DNA from: Archangium violaceum
GTDB taxonomy: Bacteria; Myxococcota; Myxococcia; Myxococcales; Myxococcaceae
DNA: 64,000 nucleotides
Direction of reading: 5' to 3'
NCBI RefSeq assembly: GCF_016887565.1
Contig: NZ_CP069396.1
Span: 496,001 to 560,000, forward strand
The position numbers and the translations under genes were made by a program. A model generated the notes under the pieces. The model had not been told where the DNA came from. It saw only the letters and a program-made list of their open reading frames with translations, and did no database searches. Shown in pieces: positions 57,308 through 64,000 of this stretch (the stretch's first letter is position 1; the number at the start of each line of letters is the position of its first letter).

Positions 57308-58006
57308 GTGGTGAGTACTCGTCATGTCGCAGGCAGCGGGCGGGAGGAGATCCTCGTGGCGGCGATCCGGGAGTTCGCGGACCACGGCTACGCGGGCGCG
57401 ACGACGGCGGGCATCGCGCGGCGGGCGGGGGTGACGCAGCCGCTGGTGCACCACCACTTCGGCTCGAAGAAGGGCCTGTGGAACGCCGTGCTCGAGGACC
57501 TCTTCCTCGAGCTGCGCACCGTGATGGGGGAGGCCCTGCGCAAGGTGGAGGGAGCGGACCGGTCCACCCGGCTGACGCACCTGCTGCGCGCCTTCGTGTG
57601 CTTCAGTGGACGGCGCCCGGAGCTCTCCCGCCTCATCCGCACCGAGAGCAGCACGGGGGGCGAGGGCTTCGAGGACCTCTTCGAGAGCCGGCTCTCGGTG
57701 GCGCTGTCCTTCCTGCTGAAGGAGCTGTCCGCGGCGGTGGAGGAAGGGACGATCCGTCCGGTGGACTCGCGCTTCGCCTACTTCGCCATCATCGGCGCGA
57801 GCACCCAGGCCTTCGCGCAGCCCGAGCTGGCCCGGCGCGCCTTCGGGCTGGACGTGAAGGATGAGCAGTCCATCGAGCGCTACGCGGACCTGGTGGTGGA
57901 GCTGGTGACCCAGGGACTTCGCGTCACCCCGGAGAGGAAACGCCCGGTGGCCCGGAAGGGCCCGGCCTCCCGCTCCAAACAGCGCCGACATTCCTCCTCC
58001 TCCTGA
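57308..58006 (+). CDS. TetR-family transcriptional regulator
   Basis: 232 residues with a GTG start (two consecutive GTG codons, either possible). The helix-turn-helix is TTAGIARRAGVTQPLVHHHF followed by GSKKGLWNAVL, a standard TetR recognition helix. The C-terminal domain is all-alpha. Its basic tail (RKRPVARKGPASRSKQRR) is unusual for the family. It lies between the divergent MDR oxidoreductase and the downstream CYP102 gene and could repress either. Bacillus CYP102A1 is controlled by a TetR-type repressor, which makes the CYP102 gene an attractive target. Confidence 0.9.
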   Translation: MVSTRHVAGSGREEILVAAIREFADHGYAGATTAGIARRAGVTQPLVHHHFGSKKGLWNAVLEDLFLELRTVMGEALRKVEGADRSTRLTHLLRAFVCFSGRRPELSRLIRTESSTGGEGFEDLFESRLSVALSFLLKELSAAVEEGTIRPVDSRFAYFAIIGASTQAFAQPELARRAFGLDVKDEQSIERYADLVVELVTQGLRVTPERKRPVARKGPASRSKQRRHSSSS

Positions 58007-58072
58007 CCACAGGGGCCTGCCTGGCGGCACACGGACCCTCCTGACACCTGCCCGCGACACGGGCGGGCCGGG

Positions 58073-58101
58073 TTGACGCGGCGCGCCCAGGTGCTTATAG
58101 C
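58073..58101 (+). promoter_or_regulatory. Promoter of the CYP102 gene
   Basis: TTGACG, 17 nt, TATAGC: a near-consensus sigma-70-type promoter 50-75 bp upstream of the start. The -10 box overlaps the left half of an inverted repeat, so a bound repressor would block it. Confidence 0.6.
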
Positions 58102-58126
58102 TCAATAAGGCTGATTGCCCTATAAG
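58094..58126 (+). promoter_or_regulatory. Candidate operator of the CYP102 gene
   Basis: CTTATAG at 58094-58100 and CTATAAG at 58120-58126 are inverted with 19 nt between; a third ATAAG lies at 58105. The left arm covers the -10 box. Site for the upstream TetR regulator is inferred from position and by analogy with the TetR-controlled Bacillus system. Confidence 0.45.
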
Positions 58127-58149
58127 TCCCCAGGGACAGGAGTCCTCGA

Positions 58150-61100
58150 ATGAGCACCGCCACGGTTCACGCCCCCATCCCCCAGCCCCGCAAGCGCCCC
58201 CTGGTGGGCAACATCCCGGACCTGGAGGGGGAGACGCCCATCCAGTCGATGATGAGGCTGAGCCAGGAGTACGGGCCCATCTTCCGGCTGAGCTTTCCGG
58301 GCCGCTCCATTCTCGTCGTCAGCTCGCACGCGCTGGTGGACGAGGTGTGCGACGAGAAGCGCTTCGACAAGTCGGTGGGCGGGGCGCTGAAGAACATCCG
58401 CGACTTCGCGGGGGACGGGCTCTTCACGGCGTACACGGACGAGCCCAACTGGGCGCTGGCGCACCGCATCCTGATGCCGGCCTTCGGGCCGCAGGCGATG
58501 AGGGGCTACTTCGACTTCATGCTCGACATCGCCGAGCAGATGCTCACGAAGTGGGAGAGGCTCGGGCCGGACGCGGACCTGGACGTCACGGACAACATGA
58601 CGCGGTTGACGCTCGACACCATCGCGCTGTGCGGGTTCGGGTACCGCTTCAACAGCTTCTACCAGCGGGAGATGCACCCCTTCGTGGACGCCATGGTGCG
58701 CAGCCTCGCCGAGGCGGGTGATCGGGCGCGGCGGCTGCCCTTGCAGACGCGGCTGATGCTGATGACGCAGCAGCAGTACCAGCGGGACATCGAGTACATG
58801 CACCAGGTGGTCGACGAGGTCATCCGCGAGCGGCGCCGCAACGGGGACGCGGCCACGCGCAAGGACCTGCTCAGCCTGATGCTCCAGGGGGTGGACCCGG
58901 TGAGCGGGCAGGGGCTGGACGATCTCAACATCCGCTACCAGGTGGTGACGTTCCTCATCGCCGGCCACGAGACGACGAGCGGGCTGCTGTCCTTCACGCT
59001 CTACGAGCTGCTCAAGCACCCGGAGGTGCTGACGCGAGCCACCGAGGAGGTGGATCGGGTGCTCGGGAGGGACTCATCGCGGCGCCCCACCTTCGAGCAG
59101 ATGGGCAGGCTCACCTACCTGGACCAGGTGCTGCGCGAGTCGCTGCGCCTGTGGCCCACGGCGCCGGCCATGGGGCTGCTGGCGAGGGAGAACACGATGC
59201 TCGGGGGCACATGGCCGGTGCGCAAGGGCGAGCCGGTGATGGTGCTCACGCCGACGCTGCACAGGGATCCGGAGGTGTGGGCGGACCCGGAGCGTTTCGA
59301 TCCGGAGCGCTTCAGCCCGGAGGCCGTCGCGGCGCGCCCGCCCAACGCGTGGAAGCCCTTCGGAAACGGGCAGCGCGGGTGCATCGGCCGGCCGTTCGCG
59401 ATGCAGGAGGCGGTGCTGGTGCTGGCGATGCTGTTGCAGCGCTTCAAGCTCATCGACCACACGCGGTACCAGCTGCACATCAAGGAGACGCTGACGCTCA
59501 AGCCGGAGGGCTTCCGGATGCGCGTGCGGGTGCGAGACGACGCGGAGCGGACGGTGGTGGACCTGCGGCCGGTGACCCCGGTGACGGCGCCGGAGAAGCC
59601 GACGTGGACGTCCGGGCCGGTGGCGCGGCACGGCACGCCGCTGCTGGTGCTGTACGGCTCGAACACGGGCTCGTCGGAGGCGTTCGCCCAGCGCATCGCG
59701 AGTGACGCGGCGGTGCAGGGGTACGCGCCCACGGTGGGGACGATGGATGCGTACGCCGGGCGGCTGCCGCGCGAGGGAGGCGTGGTCATCGTGACGGCCT
59801 CGTACAACGGCCACCCGCCGGACAACGCGAAGGCGTTCTGCCGGTGGTTGGAGGAGCTCCAGCCGGGGGCGCTCGAGGGGGTGCACTACACGGTGTTCGG
59901 CTGCGGCAACCGGGACTGGGCGGCGACGTGGCAGGCGGTGCCGAGGCTGGTGGACGAGCGGCTGGCCGCGGCCGGTGCGAGCCGGATGCTCACCCGGGGC
60001 GAGGCGGACGCGCGTGGCGACTTCTTCGGCGACTTCGATGGCTGGTTCCAGGGCGTGTGGCCGACGCTGGGCGAGACGTTCGGGGTGGAGGCGGCGGAGA
60101 CGAGCCAGGCGCCGCGCTACGAGGTGGAGCGGCTGGACCAGGTGGCGGATCCGCTGGAGCTGGCCCATGGAGTGGTGCCGATGGAGGTGCTGGCCAACCG
60201 CGAGCTGGTGGACATGACGTCACCGTTCGGCCGCTCGAAGCGGCACGTGGAGGTGAAGCTGCCGGAGGGGATGACGTATCGGACGGGAGACCACCTGGCG
60301 GTGCTGCCGGAGAACGCGCCCGAGCAGGTGGAGCGGGTGGCACGGCGGTTCCGGTTGGATCCGGAGGAGACGGTGCTCATCCGGCGCACGCGGGAGGAGC
60401 AGAGCACGCTGCCATTGGACAGGCCGGTGACGGTGCGCGCGTTGCTGGGCCTCTACGTGGAGTTGTCGATGCCTGCCACGCGGAGCGACCTGCGGCTGCT
60501 GGCGAAATACACGGCGTGCCCGCCGGAGAAGAAGCAGCTGCTCGCGCTCGCGGAGGGGGGAGTAGGGCAGGAGGACTACCGCACGCAGGTGCTCGAGAAG
60601 CGGGTGAGCGTGCTGGACCTGCTGGAGGACTTCCCCGCGTGCGAGCTGCCGTTCGGGGTGTTCCTGGAGATGTTGCCGTCGATGAAGCCGCGCCGGTACT
60701 CCATCTCGTCCTCGCCGCTGGAGGCGCCGGACCGGTGCACCCTCACGCTGGCGGTGGTGGACGCGCCGGCGCTGTCGGGGCGGGGACGGTACCGGGGCAC
60801 GTGCTCGAACTACCTGGCGCGCATCGAGCCGGGCTCACGGATTCCAGCCGTCGTCCGGGAACCGCACTCGCCGTTCCGGCCGCCCGAGGACCCGAGCGTG
60901 CCGGTGGTGATGATTGGAGCGGGCACGGGGCTGGCACCGTTCCGCGGGTTCATCCAGGAGCGGGCGAAGCTGGCCGAGGAGGGGAGGAAGCTCGGGAGGG
61001 CGCTGCTGTTCTTCGGGTGCGACCACCCGGAGGTGGACTTCCTCTACCGGGGCGAGCTCGAGGGCTGGGAGAAGCAGGGGGTGGTGGAGGTGTACCCCGC

Positions 61101-61359
61101 GTTCTTCCGGCAGGAGCGCGAGGAGGTGAAGTTCGTGCAGCACCGGCTGTGGGAGGAGCGGGAGCGGGTGGGGGCGCTGCTGGAGGCGGGGGCTTGCGTG
61201 TACGTGTGCGGTGATGGCCGCTACATGGCCCCCGCGGTCCGGGAGACGGTGGCGCGCATCCACCAGGAGCGGACCGGCTGCACGCCGGAGCGGGCCGCCG
61301 ACTGGATGCGCGAGCTGGAGAAGCAGGGGCGCTACCTGGCCGACGTGTTCGGCGGGTAG
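58150..61359 (+). CDS. Self-sufficient cytochrome P450-reductase fusion, CYP102 (P450-BM3) family
   Basis: 1069 residues. The P450 domain (1-475) follows BM3 closely: PIQSMMRLSQEYGPIFRLSF, CDEKRFDKSVGGALKNIRDF, FAGDGLFTAYTDEPNWALAH, I-helix FLIAGHETTSGLL, and heme loop FGNGQRGCIGRPFA with Cys at about 411. The linker leads into a flavodoxin domain (about 495-640: LLVLYGSNTGSSEAFAQRIA, TASYNGHPPDNAKAFCRWLE) and FAD/NADPH modules (about 680-1069: RRYSISSSPLEAPDRCTLTL, IGAGTGLAPFRGFIQERAKL, CGDGRYMAPAV). BM3 enzymes hydroxylate long-chain fatty acids at subterminal positions with NADPH. GGAG lies before the ATG. It is probably regulated by the upstream TetR protein. The following P450 is on the other strand. 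Confidence 0.97.
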   Translation: MSTATVHAPIPQPRKRPLVGNIPDLEGETPIQSMMRLSQEYGPIFRLSFPGRSILVVSSHALVDEVCDEKRFDKSVGGALKNIRDFAGDGLFTAYTDEPNWALAHRILMPAFGPQAMRGYFDFMLDIAEQMLTKWERLGPDADLDVTDNMTRLTLDTIALCGFGYRFNSFYQREMHPFVDAMVRSLAEAGDRARRLPLQTRLMLMTQQQYQRDIEYMHQVVDEVIRERRRNGDAATRKDLLSLMLQGVDPVSGQGLDDLNIRYQVVTFLIAGHETTSGLLSFTLYELLKHPEVLTRATEEVDRVLGRDSSRRPTFEQMGRLTYLDQVLRESLRLWPTAPAMGLLARENTMLGGTWPVRKGEPVMVLTPTLHRDPEVWADPERFDPERFSPEAVAARPPNAWKPFGNGQRGCIGRPFAMQEAVLVLAMLLQRFKLIDHTRYQLHIKETLTLKPEGFRMRVRVRDDAERTVVDLRPVTPVTAPEKPTWTSGPVARHGTPLLVLYGSNTGSSEAFAQRIASDAAVQGYAPTVGTMDAYAGRLPREGGVVIVTASYNGHPPDNAKAFCRWLEELQPGALEGVHYTVFGCGNRDWAATWQAVPRLVDERLAAAGASRMLTRGEADARGDFFGDFDGWFQGVWPTLGETFGVEAAETSQAPRYEVERLDQVADPLELAHGVVPMEVLANRELVDMTSPFGRSKRHVEVKLPEGMTYRTGDHLAVLPENAPEQVERVARRFRLDPEETVLIRRTREEQSTLPLDRPVTVRALLGLYVELSMPATRSDLRLLAKYTACPPEKKQLLALAEGGVGQEDYRTQVLEKRVSVLDLLEDFPACELPFGVFLEMLPSMKPRRYSISSSPLEAPDRCTLTLAVVDAPALSGRGRYRGTCSNYLARIEPGSRIPAVVREPHSPFRPPEDPSVPVVMIGAGTGLAPFRGFIQERAKLAEEGRKLGRALLFFGCDHPEVDFLYRGELEGWEKQGVVEVYPAFFRQEREEVKFVQHRLWEERERVGALLEAGACVYVCGDGRYMAPAVRETVARIHQERTGCTPERAADWMRELEKQGRYLADVFGG

Positions 61360-61370
61360 TGGCCGGCGCT

Positions 61371-62561
61371 TCACTGGCGCGGGATCAACTCCACCGGCAG
61401 CGCGGCGGGGCCCCGCACGGCGAGGGAGTACACCCAGTCGATCTCCCGCCGCTTCATGACGAGGGCCTGGATGCGGGGAAGGAGCGCCTCCAGGCCGATT
61501 CGTGCCTCCAGGCGCGCGAGCTGCGCGCCCAGGCAGTAGTGGATGCCATGGCCGAACGTGAGGTGCTGCGTCTGCTTGTCGCGGCCGGGCAGGAAGCGCT
61601 CCGGCTCGGAGAACTGCCGCTCGTCGCGGTTGGCCGAGGCGGCGGACAGGAAGACCATGGAGCCCTGGGGGAGGGTGGTATCGCCGATGCGCACGTCGGT
61701 GCTCGTCAGACGGTAGCCCAGGGGGATGGGGCACTCGATGCGGAGCACCTCCTCGATGAAGTTGACCCGGTGGGCCTTGTCCTCGCGGGCCTTCTCCAGA
61801 TGCTCCGGGTAGCGGGAGAGGTACACGGTCATGTTGCCGATCAGGTTCGTCGTCGTCTCCAGACCGGCGGGTAGCAGGAGGTAGAGGAAGCTGACGAGGT
61901 CCTCGCGCGAGAGCCGCTGACCGTCCACCTCGGCGCGGAGCAGATCGCTCACCATGTCCTCGCGAGGCTGGCGGCGCCGGTCCTCGAGGACCTCGTCGAG
62001 GTAGCGCCCCATCTCGCCGAGCGCGTCGCGGATCTCGTGCTGCTTCTCGGGCGTGTCCGCGCCGGTGACGGTGGCCATGGCCATGCCCCAGCGCTGGAGC
62101 TTGGGGTAGACGGAGCGGTCCACGCCAATCATGTGCCCGATGACGGCGCGAGGCAGGAGGAAGGCGAACTCCTGGACGAAGTCCACGTCGCGGCGGCGAA
62201 CGGCCTCGGTGGCGAGCTCCTCGGCGGTCTGGCGGACGAAGGCCTCGAGCCGGGCCATGCCGGTGACGCCGAAGGCGCGGTTGATGAGGGCGCGGAGCTT
62301 GCCGTGGCGCACGGGCTCTGCGGTGACGAGGGATTGCGCGAAGGGGTTGGGCTTGAGCCAGGGCGGCTCGGCGAGGAGGGCGAGTCCCTCGGACGAGAAG
62401 CGCTGCGGGTCCTTGAGGGCGGCCATGACGTCGTCATAGCGGGTGACGAACCAGACGCCGTTGGGGTCCACCTGGCACACGGGCGAGCGGTTCCGCAGCT
62501 CGGCGAGGAAGGGATAGGGGTCGGCCTGGTACTCGGGGGCGAGCAGGTTGAGTCGCGTCAT
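61371..62561 (-). CDS. Cytochrome P450, soluble, bacterial CYP107/CYP105-like
   Basis: 396 residues from the ATG at 62561 (GAGGAG upstream). The I-helix motif is LPAGLETTTNL, ExxR is in EEVLRI, and the heme loop FGHGIHYCLGAQLARLE has Cys at about 343. The overall form is that of stand-alone enzymes such as CYP107 that tailor natural products. It requires ferredoxin and reductase, which are not adjacent. It follows the tyrosinase gene on the same strand after 89 bp, so both may act on a shared aromatic substrate. That link is inferred. Confidence 0.93.
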   Translation of the reverse strand: MTRLNLLAPEYQADPYPFLAELRNRSPVCQVDPNGVWFVTRYDDVMAALKDPQRFSSEGLALLAEPPWLKPNPFAQSLVTAEPVRHGKLRALINRAFGVTGMARLEAFVRQTAEELATEAVRRRDVDFVQEFAFLLPRAVIGHMIGVDRSVYPKLQRWGMAMATVTGADTPEKQHEIRDALGEMGRYLDEVLEDRRRQPREDMVSDLLRAEVDGQRLSREDLVSFLYLLLPAGLETTTNLIGNMTVYLSRYPEHLEKAREDKAHRVNFIEEVLRIECPIPLGYRLTSTDVRIGDTTLPQGSMVFLSAASANRDERQFSEPERFLPGRDKQTQHLTFGHGIHYCLGAQLARLEARIGLEALLPRIQALVMKRREIDWVYSLAVRGPAALPVELIPRQ

Positions 62562-62650
62562 GGCTCCTCGGCGGAAGGTGGTGGAAGGAGGCCAGAGGCT
62601 ACTCCAGGCCGCTGACCCCTTTCGGTGCCGCACGGGAAGTCGCGAGGCCC

Positions 62651-63784
62651 TCACTCGTAGCGGTAGCCGAGCGCGAAGCTGTCCTCGAGGTCTCGTGGGG
62701 TGACCATGATGCCCGCCTCATGGAAGGGCATCAGCATGGAGTCGATGTCATTGCCGGGGTGACCGGAGACGGGGAGGTAGGAAGGGATGCCGTGGAGGTG
62801 TTGCCACTGGTCCCAGATGCGGTCGACGTTGGCGTGGTGGAGGAAGAAGACGGGGTCATTGGGCGAGGTGGAGAGGCCCATGGTGCCGAAGACGTAGCGG
62901 CCGTCGGAGGTGACGGAGAGCAGGCCGCTGACCCAGCCGTGCACGACGTTGTGCATGGTGGGGGTATTGAGGGGCAGGAGGACCATGAAGCCATCGGGGG
63001 CGCAGACCATGCTGAGCTGACCGGGAGGGTCCCTGAAGCCCTCGAGGTAGTTGCGGAAGCTCAGACGCGAGTCGCTGGTGGTGTCGTAGGGATGCACGTC
63101 GTAGAGCGGGACGGAGAGCGAGGCCTGGACCTCCTGGGGCGAGGGGAGGGCGGTGGCGGTGGGCAGGGTGCGGAAGGCGCGGACGAGCCAGGGCGAGACG
63201 GAAGGCTGCTCGTTCCAGCCGAGGGGCTGGAGGGTGAGAGGCCAGCGACCCTTGCGGAAGGGGCCGGAGTGGACGGTGTACCCATCGGAGGGGTCGCCAT
63301 CGCCGCCCATGAAGTCATCCTGGAAGACGGAGGCGGTGCTGTCGGGGCGGGTCCAATCCCAATAGGGGACGGTGAGGTTCTTGTCGCCGCTGACCTCGCG
63401 CAGAGCGTCTTCGAAGAGGAGGAGGAACTGGCGGTGCCAGGGGAGGAAGAGGGGACCGGCGTGAGCCATGGGCATGGAGCCATGAGGCATGCTGGGGTCG
63501 CACACGTAGAGGGAGCGGTGCCAGTCGACGAACTGGTCGTAGTAGCTGAGGCCGGGCGAGTATGGAGAGGGCACCTTCTTCAGCTTGAGGATGGCTTTGA
63601 CGAGCTCCTTGCGCTCCTTGGGCGAGAGCGTGCGGACGTCCCTGCGAACGCGGATGGCCCGAGGCCTGAATGAGACCTGAGCTGGAGGAGCCTCCGCGTG
63701 GGCCTCCGAGCCAGGGCCCGTGAGGAACAGGTACAAGAGGACGGACAGGGTAATGGCGTGAATCGGGCTTCTCTGTGAATACAT
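62651..63784 (-). CDS. Secreted tyrosinase (type-3 copper enzyme)
   Basis: 377 residues with a signal peptide (HAITLSVLLYLFLTGPGSEA). The CuA His residues are in DWHRSLY, PMAHAGPLFLPWHRQFLLLF, and the CuB His in TMHNVVHGWVSG and DPVFFLHHANVDRIWDQWQH. That is the full set for a phenol oxidase, with VPYWDWTRP between. Tyrosinase oxidises phenols to o-quinones and can make melanin or cross-links. No caddie protein gene is visible. AAGGGGGG before the ATG fixes the start. It is likely the first gene of a pair with the P450. Confidence 0.92.
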   Translation of the reverse strand: MYSQRSPIHAITLSVLLYLFLTGPGSEAHAEAPPAQVSFRPRAIRVRRDVRTLSPKERKELVKAILKLKKVPSPYSPGLSYYDQFVDWHRSLYVCDPSMPHGSMPMAHAGPLFLPWHRQFLLLFEDALREVSGDKNLTVPYWDWTRPDSTASVFQDDFMGGDGDPSDGYTVHSGPFRKGRWPLTLQPLGWNEQPSVSPWLVRAFRTLPTATALPSPQEVQASLSVPLYDVHPYDTTSDSRLSFRNYLEGFRDPPGQLSMVCAPDGFMVLLPLNTPTMHNVVHGWVSGLLSVTSDGRYVFGTMGLSTSPNDPVFFLHHANVDRIWDQWQHLHGIPSYLPVSGHPGNDIDSMLMPFHEAGIMVTPRDLEDSFALGYRYE

Positions 63785-63923
63785 GTTTCCCCCCTTCTGA
63801 GGGGAGAGGTAGCACGAGAGAGGCAGGGAGGAGTGAGGACGGAGGGGCCGAGGGGTGAACCATCCACCACGAGACAAAGAGATCCACGAAGCCGCTGAAC
63901 AAATTCAATGTGCCCGTGGAAGT

Positions 63924-63957
63924 CCCCTCTCCCTCTGGGAGAGGGCTAGGGTGAGGG
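63924..63957 (+). repeat. 34-bp palindromic intergenic repeat, copy 6
   Basis: CCCCTCTCCC-TCT-GGGAGAGGG-CTA-GGGTGAGGG. It lies about 140 bp upstream of the tyrosinase start, between that gene and the next one. Confidence 0.85.
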
Positions 63958-63981
63958 TATAGGTCCTACCCGGGAGAATCC

Positions 63982-64000
63982 ATGCCGCGCTCACCTGCAG
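63982..64000 (+). CDS. Possible start of a further gene (window edge)
   Basis: An ATG at 63982 has GGGAGA seven bases upstream and the next codons (MPRSPA) are open to the window end. Only six residues are visible, so nothing can be said about the product. Confidence 0.3.

Overview
The window is high-GC chromosomal DNA from a myxobacterium, most likely of the suborder Cystobacterineae (Archangium, Cystobacter, Melittangium or a relative). The grounds are protein families that are almost confined to myxobacteria: a TIGR02269/SitA6-type lipoprotein toxin with its double-CXXCG immunity partner, two tandem DUF2378 (TIGR02265) paralogues, an Oar-like TonB receptor, lipoproteins with Asp-Ala-Gly-rich linkers, and a PilZ-containing sigma-54 activator. 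The sequence shows no rRNA, tRNA, CRISPR array, insertion sequence or phage module. The genus is inferred.

Layout. 1-3.4 kb: the 5' part of a secreted protein, a secreted bicupin with a divergent LysR regulator, and a TetR regulator. 3.4-7.8 kb: a Coq4-like protein paired with a cytochrome P450, a PLP aminotransferase and a NYN-LOTUS RNA-directed nuclease candidate. 7.8-16.2 kb: surface and secreted proteins, including a Cys-rich lipoprotein, a beta-propeller lipoprotein with a 33-bp repeat tract, a secreted protein ending in a Hint (intein/Hedgehog-like) domain, an orphan immunity-like protein and a LURP-one protein. 16.2-20.6 kb: dusA, a J-domain/zinc-finger protein, a small protein and an MBL hydrolase. 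20.7-22.2 kb: the SitA6/SitI6-type kin-discrimination toxin and immunity pair. 22.2-27.8 kb: envelope functions (CapA-like, YARHG, M15 peptidase, AmpG-like transporter). 28.0-33.8 kb: a lipoprotein and Oar-like TonB receptor operon, then a GST and a charged periplasmic protein. 33.9-39.3 kb: 5-oxoprolinase encoded as a PxpA-PxpB fusion followed by PxpC, then GNAT, ROK sugar kinase and a sugar-binding lipoprotein. 39.3-49.8 kb: two histidine kinases, transketolase, a small protein with an SSB-like C-terminal tip, a serine hydrolase and lipoproteins. 49.9-51.4 kb: a translationally coupled pair that looks like a nuclease toxin module with its immunity protein. 51.4-57.2 kb: sigma-54 activator, DUF2378 pair, rnhA and an MDR oxidoreductase. 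57.3-63.8 kb: an oxidative-chemistry block with TetR, a CYP102 (P450-BM3-type) self-sufficient monooxygenase, a second soluble P450 and a secreted tyrosinase.

A 34-bp palindromic intergenic repeat occurs six times; one copy supplies the last codons and the stop of rnhA. The strongest leads are the SitAI pair plus orphan immunity gene, the coupled 49.9-51.4 kb pair, the Hint protein that lacks the splicing Asn, the PxpA-PxpB fusion, the Coq4-P450 pair with a three-box operator candidate, and the CYP102 gene with its promoter and overlapping inverted repeat.
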